A stretch of 11,750 bases of DNA, from the NCBI GenBank assembly GCA_002367335.1, contig DFBI01000030.1:1-11750 (forward strand), in the 5' to 3' direction. Both the position numbers and the translations under genes were made by a program. Positions 4,752-11,750 of this stretch are shown one piece after another; position 1 is the first letter of the stretch, and each line of letters starts with the position of its first letter. A model generated the notes under the pieces. That model had not been told where the DNA came from. It worked only from the letters and a program-made list of their open reading frames with translations, and did not search any database. The stretch is from Syntrophaceae bacterium UBA3084. Lineage in GTDB: Bacteria; Desulfobacterota; Syntrophia; Syntrophales; UBA6807.

Positions 4752-7337
4752 ATGAGATTTGATAAATTTACCTTGAAACTTCAGGAGGCCTTTCAGGATT
4801 CTGAGAAACTGGCGGATCGATATGGTCACCAGGGTATTGATGTAGAACATTTCCTAATGATTCTTATACAACAGCCTGAGGGTATTGCATCTGAAATACT
4901 GAAAAAACTTGGTGCCGATCCTCGAATAATTGAAAGTGAACTGGAAAAGGTATTAGAAGGCCTACCGAAAATTTCAGGTGGAAGCGCCTCTCAAAGATAC
5001 ATAACGCCGCGGCTGAAAAATGTGATGGACAGTGCCTTTGCCGAGGCGGAAAGAGTTAAGGATGAATACGTAAGCGTTGAACATGTCCTTATAGCCATTG
5101 TGGGAGAAAAAGAAGGTCAGGCGTCAAAAATACTGCATCGCGCCGGGGTGACGAAGGATAACATCTTTAAAATCCTTGTCGATATCAGAGGAGATCAGCG
5201 GATTACAGATCAAAATCCGGAAGACAAATACCAGGCCCTGAAACGATTTGCGAGAGATTTTAATGAACTTGCCCGAAAGGACGCCTTTGACCCCGTTATA
5301 GGGAGAGATGAAGAGATACGAAGGATCATGCAGGTTCTGTCAAGGAGGAAAAAAAACAATCCCGTACTTATTGGTGAACCCGGAGTTGGCAAAACAGCAA
5401 TTGCCGAAGGTCTTGCACAGCGTATCGTAAACGGAGATGTTCCCGAAAGCTTGAAAGACAAGCGGGTCATAGGTCTTGACATGGGTTCCCTTGTAGCCGG
5501 GGCAAAGTTCAGGGGTGAATTCGAAGATAGACTGAAAGCCGTTCTCAAGGAAGTAGAAGCGGCTCATGGAGAAATTATCCTGTTTATAGATGAGTTGCAT
5601 ACTGTCGTTGGAGCAGGAGCTGCTGAAGGTTCTGTCGATGCTTCCAATATGATGAAACCCGCTCTTGCGAGAGGAGAACTACGTTGTATCGGCGCCACGA
5701 CATTGAACGAATACAGAAAATATATAGAAAAAGATGCCGCCCTTGAAAGGAGATTCCAGCCAATTATGGTAAAAGAGCCCACTGTTGAGGATACGATTGC
5801 TATCCTGAGGGGGCTGAAAGAGCGTTATGAAGTTCATCATGGTGTAAGAATCAAGGATTCTGCTATTATTGCCGCCGCAACTCTTTCCAACCGTTACATA
5901 ACGGACAGGTTCCTCCCAGATAAGGCGGTGGATCTGATTGATGAATCGGCATCTCGTCTGAGAATTGAACTCGACAGTCTCCCGTCCGAAATAGACGCGC
6001 TGGAAAGAAAAATTGTACAGCTTGAGATTGAAAGAGAATCCCTGAAAAAGGAGAAGGATAAATCTTCTAACGAAAGACTTTCCAGCCTGGAAAGTGAACT
6101 GGAGGGGTTGAGAGAGTCAAAAGATAAAATAAAAGCGCAATGGTTCAGTGAAAAGGAAGCCATTAAAGAGATACAGACGATTAAGGGGAAAATAGAAGAG
6201 TTAAAAACGGTTGAACAGAATGCCGAAAGAGAAGGGGATCTGGCAAAAGCGGCGGAGATTCGATATGGGAAACTTGTAAATCTGAACAAAGAACTGGAAG
6301 AAAAATCTGTGAAACTTTCGGGAACACAGGAAGATAAAAAGATGCTGAAAGAAGAGGTAGATGCTGAGGATGTAGCTGAAGTGGTTGCAAACTGGACGGG
6401 TATTCCTGTTGCGCGGATGATGGAAACTGAAGTGGATAAGTTGTTACACATGGAAGAACGGTTAAAACAGAGGGTTATTGGTCAGGACGAGGCCATCCAT
6501 GCCGTTTCCAATGCATTGAGACGAGCCCGGTCGGGATTGCAGGATACGAACCGGCCAATCGGGTCATTTATATTTATGGGGCCGACGGGTGTAGGAAAAA
6601 CAGAACTGGCAAAGGCACTTGCGGAATTTATGTTTGACGATGAACAGGCTATGATCAGAATAGATATGTCGGAGTTTATGGAAAAGCATTCTGTTTCAAG
6701 GCTTATAGGGGCGCCTCCCGGTTACGTGGGATACGATGAAGGCGGATACCTGACGGAAGCGGTAAGAAGGAGGCCCTATTCGGTATTGCTGTTTGACGAA
6801 ATAGAAAAGGCCCATCAGGATGTATTTAATATTTTGTTGCAGGTTTTCGATGACGGGAGGCTGACTGATGGTCATGGCCGCACGGTTGACTTCAAAAATA
6901 CGATCAATATCATGACCTCGAATGTGGGAGGTCAATGGATACAGGATTTATCAATGAGTGAAGATGAGAGGCAAAAAGAGACTATGGAGGTTCTGAGGGC
7001 CACATTTAAGCCCGAGTTTTTGAATAGGATTGACGATATCATTAACTTCAGATCCCTGACCATGCGTGATATCGACAAGATTATTGATATCCAGATCGGT
7101 TTACTTCGGAAGAGACTTGAGAACAGGAAATTATCGATCGAATTGACAGATAAGGCGAAAAAACATATCGCTCAATTAGGTTACAGCCCAATTTATGGCG
7201 CCCGGCCGTTAAAAAGGGCCATTCAAAAAAATGTAGAAGATGAGCTTGCCATGAAAATACTGGAGGGCGTATTCGTAGAAGGGGATATCCTTTTGGTTGA
7301 CGTTACGGATGATGGCAAGATAACATTTAACAACTAA
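4752..7337 (+). CDS. clpB: ATP-dependent disaggregase ClpB
   Basis: This encodes the Hsp100 hexamer that, with DnaK, extracts and refolds aggregated protein in the cytosol. It is 861 residues, full length. The Clp N domain covers about 1-145. AAA-1 has Walker A GEPGVGKT (208-215), Walker B ILFIDE (276-281) and LERRF (331-335). The coiled-coil middle domain at about 410-525 identifies ClpB rather than ClpA or ClpC. AAA-2 has Walker A GPTGVGKT (610-617), Walker B VLLFDE (678-683) and sensor-2 GARPLKRAIQ (816-825). Pore loop 1 reads AKFRG, with Phe253 where Tyr is usual, so the aromatic character is kept. Pore loop 2 GYVGYDEGG (657-665) is intact. There is no IGL/IGF ClpP-docking loop. A GGAGG Shine-Dalgarno lies 6-7 bases before the ATG. 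I see no separate heat-shock promoter or CIRCE element, so it probably depends on the promoter before the cyclase gene. Confidence 0.97.
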   Translation: MRFDKFTLKLQEAFQDSEKLADRYGHQGIDVEHFLMILIQQPEGIASEILKKLGADPRIIESELEKVLEGLPKISGGSASQRYITPRLKNVMDSAFAEAERVKDEYVSVEHVLIAIVGEKEGQASKILHRAGVTKDNIFKILVDIRGDQRITDQNPEDKYQALKRFARDFNELARKDAFDPVIGRDEEIRRIMQVLSRRKKNNPVLIGEPGVGKTAIAEGLAQRIVNGDVPESLKDKRVIGLDMGSLVAGAKFRGEFEDRLKAVLKEVEAAHGEIILFIDELHTVVGAGAAEGSVDASNMMKPALARGELRCIGATTLNEYRKYIEKDAALERRFQPIMVKEPTVEDTIAILRGLKERYEVHHGVRIKDSAIIAAATLSNRYITDRFLPDKAVDLIDESASRLRIELDSLPSEIDALERKIVQLEIERESLKKEKDKSSNERLSSLESELEGLRESKDKIKAQWFSEKEAIKEIQTIKGKIEELKTVEQNAEREGDLAKAAEIRYGKLVNLNKELEEKSVKLSGTQEDKKMLKEEVDAEDVAEVVANWTGIPVARMMETEVDKLLHMEERLKQRVIGQDEAIHAVSNALRRARSGLQDTNRPIGSFIFMGPTGVGKTELAKALAEFMFDDEQAMIRIDMSEFMEKHSVSRLIGAPPGYVGYDEGGYLTEAVRRRPYSVLLFDEIEKAHQDVFNILLQVFDDGRLTDGHGRTVDFKNTINIMTSNVGGQWIQDLSMSEDERQKETMEVLRATFKPEFLNRIDDIINFRSLTMRDIDKIIDIQIGLLRKRLENRKLSIELTDKAKKHIAQLGYSPIYGARPLKRAIQKNVEDELAMKILEGVFVEGDILLVDVTDDGKITFNN

Positions 7338-7359
7338 TTTTTAATTTTTAATTAAAACA

Positions 7360-7387
7360 TTAAGAACTATTTTAAAGGGGATATATA
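7360..7387 (+). promoter_or_regulatory. Weak promoter candidate before the DUF1844 gene
   Basis: The 88-base spacer after clpB is very AT-rich and includes the palindrome TTTTAATTAAAA (7346-7357). TTAAGA (7360-7365) and TATATA (7382-7387) are 16 bases apart and could serve as -35 and -10 boxes (4/6 for the -35). AT-rich DNA gives such matches by chance, so this is only a candidate. Confidence 0.25.
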
Positions 7388-7425
7388 AGTGAATATATTA
7401 ACCCAATCACCCGGAGGAATATGAA

Positions 7426-7857
7426 ATGTCTGATAATAATGAAGAACAGAGTTTTTCTGTAAAGGATAAAAGAATCTTTACCGAGGAAGGAGATCTGCGC
7501 CCCGAAGCACCGCAAAAAGATGAAAAGAAAGAACAGAGAGAGAAGGTGGTAGAGGCAAAAGAAGCGGAAAAGCCCGGAGGAAAAGTAAATGAAGAAACAA
7601 TTCCTCTGCCGGAAATCAATTTTCCGAGCTTTATACTTTCGCTGCATACATCGGCACTATTTAACTTTGGCGATTTACAGAACCCCGCATCAGGAGAAAA
7701 GGTTAAGAATCTTCCTGCGGCCAAACAAACTATAGATATTCTGGGAATATTGAAAGAAAAAACATCGGGAAATCTTGATCAATATGAGCAGCGATTGCTG
7801 GATGGGGCGCTGTATGAATTGAGAATGAGATATATCAAAGAAACAGAAAACAAATGA
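7426..7857 (+). CDS. DUF1844 domain protein
   Basis: This is a 143-residue soluble protein with two parts. Residues 1-60 are highly charged, rich in Glu and Lys, and probably disordered. Residues 64-143 carry the conserved DUF1844 block: INFPSFILSLHTSALFNFG at about 65-83, then LPAAKQTIDILGILKEKT, then the C-terminal helix with LLDGALYELRMRY. The function of the family is not known to me. The ATG at 7426 has CGGAGGA seven bases before it; an overlapping ATG at 7421 is out of frame. Its stop overlaps the ispE start as ATGA, so the two are translationally coupled. DUF1844 genes beside ispE or prs are familiar in Desulfobacterota. Confidence 0.9.
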   Translation: MSDNNEEQSFSVKDKRIFTEEGDLRPEAPQKDEKKEQREKVVEAKEAEKPGGKVNEETIPLPEINFPSFILSLHTSALFNFGDLQNPASGEKVKNLPAAKQTIDILGILKEKTSGNLDQYEQRLLDGALYELRMRYIKETENK

Positions 7858-8690
7858 TTGTAAAACAGTCTCCGGCAAAGATAAACCTTATCCTTAATGT
7901 TTTGAGAAAAAGGAAAGACGGCTATCATGATATTGCCACTCTTATGCAAAGAATAAGTCTTTATGACGAAGCAAAATTTTCTCTTAAGGGTGAAACAATT
8001 GCTGTGAGATGCCCTGGAAGTTCACTGCCTGAAAATGAGGAGAATATAGTTTACAGTGCCGCAGAGGCCTTTTTTTCTTATGTTTCGTATTCTTCAGGCG
8101 TGGAAATTACAATCAATAAGAGAATACCCATAGCGGCCGGGTTAGGCGGCGGAAGTTCAAATGCTGCAACGACGATCGTTACATTAAACGATATGATCGG
8201 GAGTAACTGCAGTCAAAAGGAACTGATGAAAATAGGGACAAAGATCGGGGCTGATGTCCCTTTTTTTATTTTTGGTAAAACTGCATGGGCCTTTGGTATA
8301 GGTGATAGTCTCCAGATTGCGGAAGATATTCCCTTGATGTGGTTTGTCCTGGTTAATCCGGGATTCGAAGTATCTACAAAAAAGGTTTATGAAGAGTTAA
8401 AATTAGGATTGACAAAAGAGATAATAAAATATAGCATTCCACGGTTTACAAAAGTGTCTCAAGTTTCAGAAAAGCTTTTTAATGATCTCGAAACAGTAAC
8501 GTTGGAATACCATCCCGTTTTGTCTGAAATTAAGGGGCTTCTTATGGAATATGGGGCTCTTGGTTCTTTGATGTCAGGAAGTGGGCCGACAGTTTTTGGT
8601 GTTTTTACTGGTGAAAGAAATGCTTTGAATGCTGCGGCAGAATTAAAAAAGGCGAAGGTGGGCTCTGTATTTACGGCACATTCTATTTGA
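7854..8690 (+). CDS. ispE: 4-diphosphocytidyl-2-C-methyl-D-erythritol kinase
   Basis: IspE phosphorylates CDP-methylerythritol on the 2-hydroxyl with ATP, the fourth step of the non-mevalonate (MEP) isoprenoid pathway in the cytosol. The protein is a 278-residue GHMP kinase of normal length. It has the N-terminal S-P-A-K-I-N-L substrate segment (6-12) with the proposed catalytic Lys9, and DGYHDIATLMQ (22-32). The glycine-rich ATP loop PIAAGLGGGSSNAATT spans 92-107. GADVPFF has Asp134 at the catalytic base position, and the C-terminal SGSGPTVFG is at 241-249. The ATG overlaps the DUF1844 stop. tRNA-Gln begins 35 bases after its stop. Confidence 0.96.
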   Translation: MIVKQSPAKINLILNVLRKRKDGYHDIATLMQRISLYDEAKFSLKGETIAVRCPGSSLPENEENIVYSAAEAFFSYVSYSSGVEITINKRIPIAAGLGGGSSNAATTIVTLNDMIGSNCSQKELMKIGTKIGADVPFFIFGKTAWAFGIGDSLQIAEDIPLMWFVLVNPGFEVSTKKVYEELKLGLTKEIIKYSIPRFTKVSQVSEKLFNDLETVTLEYHPVLSEIKGLLMEYGALGSLMSGSGPTVFGVFTGERNALNAAAELKKAKVGSVFTAHSI

Positions 8691-8725
8691 GTAACCCAAA
8701 TTCTTGACGGATACTGGTTTTTTAC

Positions 8726-8800
8726 TGGGGCGTCGTCAAGCGGTAAGACACAGGACTTTGGTTCCTGCATTCGGAGGTTCGAATCCTCCCGCCCCAGCCA
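8726..8800 (+). tRNA. trnQ: tRNA-Gln (anticodon UUG)
   Basis: This is a complete cloverleaf with the CCA end encoded. The acceptor stem is TGGGGCG (8726-8732) with CGCCCCA (8790-8796), the discriminator is G8797, and CCA is 8798-8800. The anticodon arm CAGGA-CTTTGGT-TCCTG has anticodon TTG for glutamine. The T arm GGAGG-TTCGAAT-CCTCC is perfect. It lies 35 bases after ispE and 29 bases before prs on the same strand, and no separate promoter is visible (TTGACG at 8704-8709 has no usable -10 before the tRNA). It is probably processed from the ispE-prs transcript. Confidence 0.98.
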
Positions 8801-8829
8801 ATCTATGCTATAGGAAAAGAAGAATAGAT

Positions 8830-9774
8830 ATGCTCGAAAGAATAAGAATATTTTCAGGAAATGCCAATAAAGGTCTTTCAGAGAAAATTTGTGAAAGATT
8901 GGGTGTGAGACTTGGGAAAGCAGAGGTGTCAACCTTTAGTGATGGAGAAACAATGGTTGAGATCGATGAAAATGTAAGAGGAATGGATACATTCGTTTTC
9001 CAGTCCACCTGTCCCCCTGTAAATATCAGTTTGATGGAACTTCTCATTATGATAGATGCTTTGAAGAGAGCGTCTGCAGATAGAATTACTGCAGTCATGC
9101 CTTATTATGGTTATGCAAGGCAGGACAGAAAGGTTGCGCCACGGGCGCCTATCACTGCGAAGCTGGTCGCTGATATTCTCACTGCGGCGGGTGCTACCCG
9201 TGTACTTTCTGTGGATCTCCATGCCGGGCAAATACAAGGATTTTTCAATATTCCTGTCGATAACCTTTATGCGGCGCCCATACTCATCGAATATATCAAA
9301 GGTCTTTACAGCAATGATGATCTTATCATTGTGTCCCCTGATACCGGCGGTGTTGTAAGGGCAAGGGCTTTTGCAAAGAGGCTTGGAACATCCCTGGCAA
9401 TTGTTGACAAGAGAAGAGATACACCTAATGAATCACAGGTCATGAATATCATTGGAAATGTGAAAGGTAAAAGAGCTGTTATAGTTGATGATATGATTGA
9501 TACGGCAGGAACAATGGTTCAAGCGGCGAGTGCACTTAGAGAAGAAGGCGCAGTCGAGGTTTTTGCGTGTTGCACTCACGCTGTACTTTCCGGGCCTGCT
9601 ATTGACAGGATAAAAAGTTCAGATCTCAAAGAAGTTATAGTAACCGATACAGTTCAGCTTAATGAGAAAGCTCAGTCCTGCAAACAGATAACTGTCCTTT
9701 CTATAGCGAACCTGCTAAGTGAAGCAGTAAAAAGAATCTATTATAACGAGTCTGTAAGTTCACTTTTTATTTAG
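8830..9774 (+). CDS. prs: Ribose-phosphate pyrophosphokinase (PRPP synthase)
   Basis: Prs transfers pyrophosphate from ATP to ribose 5-phosphate, giving PRPP for purine, pyrimidine, NAD, histidine and tryptophan synthesis. The 314-residue length is that of class I enzymes. Visible motifs are FSDGE (36-40), the flexible catalytic loop YARQDRK (95-101), the metal-binding SVDLHAGQIQGFF (127-139, His131), the ribose-phosphate segment VSPDTGGVVRA (168-178) and the PRPP loop VIVDDMIDTAGT (217-228). The start at 8830 is chosen because it has AGGAAAAGAAG before it and gives the canonical N-terminus. A longer open frame begins at 8704 but would read through the tRNA. Pairing with rplY and pth downstream is the common bacterial arrangement. 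Confidence 0.97.
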   Translation: MLERIRIFSGNANKGLSEKICERLGVRLGKAEVSTFSDGETMVEIDENVRGMDTFVFQSTCPPVNISLMELLIMIDALKRASADRITAVMPYYGYARQDRKVAPRAPITAKLVADILTAAGATRVLSVDLHAGQIQGFFNIPVDNLYAAPILIEYIKGLYSNDDLIIVSPDTGGVVRARAFAKRLGTSLAIVDKRRDTPNESQVMNIIGNVKGKRAVIVDDMIDTAGTMVQAASALREEGAVEVFACCTHAVLSGPAIDRIKSSDLKEVIVTDTVQLNEKAQSCKQITVLSIANLLSEAVKRIYYNESVSSLFI

Positions 9775-9818
9775 TTCCTTAATTGTAAAGTTCTTGCAAA
9801 AATGGTTTCGTCGTGAAG

Positions 9819-9852
9819 CTTCGACTGAGCTCACACCGAAGGTCTGTCGAAG
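9819..9852. repeat. CTTCGAC...GTCGAAG inverted repeat
   Basis: CTTCGAC (9819-9825) pairs with GTCGAAG (9846-9852). Inside, ACC (9835-9837) pairs with GGT (9841-9843) around GAA. The sequence CTTCGACTGAGCTCA resembles a common dispersed intergenic repeat of many environmental bacteria. It lies between prs and rplY and is not followed by a T-run. Confidence 0.55.
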
Positions 9853-9886
9853 GAAAAAGAAAGTGCGAAATTAAATTTTCTTTTTC
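9853..9886. terminator. A/T-rich stem-loop after prs
   Basis: GAAAAAGAAA (9853-9862) and TTTCTTTTTC (9877-9886) form a perfect 10-bp stem around a 14-base loop. The stem is nearly all A-T, so it would be a weak terminator, but it could mark the 3' end of the prs message. Confidence 0.3.
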
Positions 9887-9913
9887 ATGTTTTCATACTT
9901 TCGTGTTTTCGTG
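9882..9913. repeat. 8-bp tandem array, TTTTCRTG unit
   Basis: Four consecutive 8-bp units run TTTTCATG, TTTTCATA, CTTTCGTG, TTTTCGTG. GAAAGTGCGAAA at 9859-9870 is a near-exact reverse complement of TTTCATACTTTC at 9891-9902, so this array too has an inverted partner. No gene overlaps it. It lies about 50 bases before rplY, where promoter elements would be expected, but I see no clear -35/-10 pair. Confidence 0.65.
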
Positions 9914-9963
9914 ATAAAAATATATTTTGTTTGGTTCCGGCTTGCCCGGGTTAGGAGAAGTAC

Positions 9964-10641
9964 ATGGAAACGATAGTGTTAAATGCTCAGGTTCGGACAG
10001 AGTCTAAAAAAGGTCCGTCAAGGCGGTTGAGGGCTGAAGGGTTTACACCGGCAATTTTTTATGGTTCTCATACAGAATCTATTATGCTTTCGGTAAGATC
10101 GTTTGATTTAAAAAAAGTAGTAGAAAAAGGAAGAAAAGAAAGCGTTTTTGTGAAGCTTGAGATAGAAGATGGCAGTAAGAAGGCGGAAAGACTTTCTATA
10201 TTAAAGGATGTACAGATTAATACACTCAAAAAGAGCGTTGATCACGCCGATTTCTACGAAATCAGGATGGACAGGGAACTTGCTATTGATGTGCCTATCT
10301 CCCTTACCGGTGAGGCGCTTGGTGTAGAAGATGGCGGCGAATTGAGTACATTGAAAAGAGAATTAAAAATATCAGGCCTTCCCTCCATTCTTCCAGAAAT
10401 AGTTGAGGTCGATATCAGCAATCTCGGAATAGGTGATTCTGTCAAGGTCGGAGATGTTCGTCTCGCAGATGGTGTGAACATTCTTGATGCTGATGATGTG
10501 GTTATCGCAAGTGTGGCAATTGCCAGAGCGGCTATACCGGAAGCTGATGTAGAGGAAGAAGCAGGAGAAGTCCCCGAAGGTGTTGATGAAATATCTGAGG
10601 GCGAAAAAGATAACGCAGAGATCGGGCGAAAAGATCATTAA
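9964..10641 (+). CDS. rplY: 50S ribosomal protein L25 with CTC domain (bL25)
   Basis: bL25 binds 5S rRNA on the large ribosomal subunit. At 225 residues this is the long form (general stress protein CTC / TL5 type), not the short E. coli form. The 5S-binding beta-barrel domain covers about 1-95 (A-Q-V-R-T-E-S-K-K-G-P-S-R-R-L-R near 8-23, VDHADFYEI at 92-100). The beta-rich C-terminal domain covers about 100-190 (IDVPISLTGEALGV, ISGLPSILPEIVEVDIS). A strongly acidic tail (about 193-220) follows, common in long forms. The ATG has AGGAG seven bases before it. pth starts 42 bases downstream. Confidence 0.95.
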   Translation: METIVLNAQVRTESKKGPSRRLRAEGFTPAIFYGSHTESIMLSVRSFDLKKVVEKGRKESVFVKLEIEDGSKKAERLSILKDVQINTLKKSVDHADFYEIRMDRELAIDVPISLTGEALGVEDGGELSTLKRELKISGLPSILPEIVEVDISNLGIGDSVKVGDVRLADGVNILDADDVVIASVAIARAAIPEADVEEEAGEVPEGVDEISEGEKDNAEIGRKDH

Positions 10642-10683
10642 TCAGCGAAATCATAAATGCCGTAACCCGGAGTGAGGACTTAA

Positions 10684-11277
10684 GTGAGGCTGGTTGCTGG
10701 GTTGGGAAATCCGGGGAATAGATATTCTCTTTGCAGACACAACATGGGTTTTCTTGTCCTGGAAGCCCTGGCCAAGAGAGAGAATATCAATATAAACAGT
10801 AATAAATTTGATTCCTGTTTTGGCAAGGGAGTTATTTCGGGAGTTCCCGTTGTTGTGGCTAAGCCGCAAACCTTTATGAATCTGAGCGGCATTTCTGTTG
10901 GAAAACTGGCTCATTTTTTTAAAGTGGATATTGAAGATGTAATTGTCATTCATGATGATTTGGATCTTCCCTTTAACGAAATCCGAGTCAAGGCAGGTGG
11001 TGGTGGCGGAGGACATAAGGGTTTAAGCTCTGTTATAGATCATCTTGGTGGATCGGAATTTGTCAGAGTTCGGTTAGGCATTGGTAAGCCGGTCCAAAAA
11101 GAGATGATTGAAGGATATGTCCTCCAACGTTTTTCTGAGGAAGAGATGAAGATATTACCCGATATTGTCACAAGGGCAAGTAATGCTGTTGTCTTGGCTA
11201 TTTCATCCGGTACTCAGGTGGCTATGAACAAATTTAATGTAAGGGTTACAAAAAACTCAAGCAAGAAGGAGGTATAA
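10684..11277 (+). CDS. pth: Peptidyl-tRNA hydrolase
   Basis: Pth cleaves peptidyl-tRNA released from stalled ribosomes and recycles tRNA. The 197-residue length is normal. LVAGLGNPG (3-11) opens the protein. The catalytic His is in RHNMGF (His19), the substrate-binding Asn in KPQTFMNLSG (Asn66) and the Asp partner in IHDDLDLP (Asp92). The conserved glycine loop reads GGGGGGHKGL (105-114), with Lys112 where E. coli has Asn114; basic residues there occur in other bacteria. The start is GTG; the frame fits the family N-terminus exactly, and GGAGTGAGG lies upstream. rplY is 42 bases before and hppA begins nine bases after the stop. Confidence 0.96.
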   Translation: MRLVAGLGNPGNRYSLCRHNMGFLVLEALAKRENININSNKFDSCFGKGVISGVPVVVAKPQTFMNLSGISVGKLAHFFKVDIEDVIVIHDDLDLPFNEIRVKAGGGGGGHKGLSSVIDHLGGSEFVRVRLGIGKPVQKEMIEGYVLQRFSEEEMKILPDIVTRASNAVVLAISSGTQVAMNKFNVRVTKNSSKKEV

Positions 11278-11286
11278 TTACAGATT

Positions 11287-11750
11287 ATGGAATTTTTAGT
11301 AAATTATGCGTGGTTGTGGGGCGTCATAGGACTGGTGTTGGCGTTCATAATTTATAAATATGTGATGACCTTTTCTCCGGGTGATGAAGTCATGGTGGAA
11401 ATCATGGAAAGGATACATGCCGGAGCAATGGTTTTTTTGAAGAGGGAATACAAGATTATAGCGATTTTTGTCGTGATAGTTTTCCTTATTCTTTTCTTTT
11501 CCTTAGAAAACAGGATGTCATCCATAGCGTTTTTGTCAGGTGCTGTCGGTTCATTATTGGCTGGAGTCTTCGGCATGCAAGCTGCAACACTTTCCAATGC
11601 CAGAACGGCTGAAGCTGCCAAGTCCCATGGTCAGGGCAGGGCTCTGACAGTAGCTTTCTTCGGCGGATCGGTTATGGGTCTTTCTGTTGCCTCTCTCGGA
11701 TTACTCGGGCTTGGCATATTCTTCTATTTCTTCTCACATAAAGATCCTGT
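11287..11750 (+). CDS. hppA: Membrane-bound ion-pumping pyrophosphatase, N-terminal part
   Basis: This is the first 154 codons of an integral membrane pyrophosphatase that couples PPi hydrolysis to H+ (or Na+) transport across the cytoplasmic membrane. It runs off the window. An N-terminal helix (about 5-27) is followed by a cytosolic segment with FSPGDEVMVEIMERIHAGAM (29-48) and L-K-R-E-Y. Then come a second helix (about 55-72), the conserved GMQAATLSNARTAEAA block (about 97-112) and a glycine-rich helix with GGSVMGLSVASLGLLG. The catalytic and ion-selectivity residues lie beyond the window, so K+ dependence and the pumped ion cannot be judged. The ATG at 11287 has GGAGG 14 or more bases upstream, inside pth; no better in-frame start codon is nearer. 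Pth-hppA linkage suggests co-transcription. Confidence 0.93.
   Translation, partial: MEFLVNYAWLWGVIGLVLAFIIYKYVMTFSPGDEVMVEIMERIHAGAMVFLKREYKIIAIFVVIVFLILFFSLENRMSSIAFLSGAVGSLLAGVFGMQAATLSNARTAEAAKSHGQGRALTVAFFGGSVMGLSVASLGLLGLGIFFYFFSHKDP

Noticed and set aside
5894..6451. 185-codon open frame antisense to clpB
   Set aside because: It is a Ser/Phe-rich reverse reading of the Glu/Lys-rich coiled-coil region; no independent support.
8704..8709. TTGACG as a -35 box for tRNA-Gln
   Set aside because: A -10 at the right distance would fall inside the tRNA acceptor stem, where the sequence is TGGGGC.
8704..8829. Longer N-terminus for prs
   Set aside because: The extra 42 codons would run through the whole tRNA-Gln; the ATG at 8830 gives the standard family N-terminus and has its own Shine-Dalgarno.

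Overview
The window looks like a housekeeping stretch of a Gram-negative anaerobe, most likely a member of the Desulfobacterota (old Deltaproteobacteria). This placement is inference. It rests on the DUF2232-rplI-dnaB order, the ispE / tRNA-Gln / prs / rplY / pth order, a sigma-32-type factor, a DUF1844 protein and a membrane pyrophosphatase, a combination I associate with that group. Base composition is moderately AT-rich by eye. The spacers carry low-complexity and palindromic repeats of the kind common in environmental genomes of such bacteria.

Layout. Bases 1-2249 hold the end of a DUF2232 membrane protein gene, then rplI (ribosomal protein bL9) and dnaB (replicative helicase), all on the + strand. 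A sigma-32 (RpoH-family) gene lies convergent to dnaB on the - strand (2354-3214), with hairpins between the two stop codons. Bases 3215-3869 form a long spacer with a divergent promoter pair. It also holds a 60-bp palindromic element with interleaved inverted repeats, 7-bp tandem arrays in inverted orientation, and a degenerate hairpin repeat.

Bases 3870-7337 hold a two-gene unit. The first gene encodes a diadenylate cyclase with the archaeal DacZ-like layout: an N-terminal pyruvate-kinase-C-like region followed by a C-terminal DAC domain. The second gene is clpB, starting only 12 bases later. Next come a DUF1844 gene that overlaps ispE by four bases (ATGA), a tRNA-Gln(UUG) with encoded CCA, prs (PRPP synthase), rplY/ctc (bL25 with a C-terminal domain), pth (peptidyl-tRNA hydrolase) and the first 154 codons of hppA (membrane pyrophosphatase), which runs off the window.

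How the genes fit together. Most serve replication, translation and basic metabolism: bL9, bL25, Pth and tRNA-Gln act in translation, DnaB in replication, Prs and IspE in nucleotide and isoprenoid precursor supply. HppA would remove pyrophosphate from such biosynthesis while pumping ions. The most unusual part is the middle. A c-di-AMP synthase appears translationally close to the ClpB disaggregase and stands next to a heat-shock-type sigma factor, which hints at a link between c-di-AMP signalling and protein quality control. That link is inference from gene order. I see no phage, IS element, CRISPR array or defence system here.
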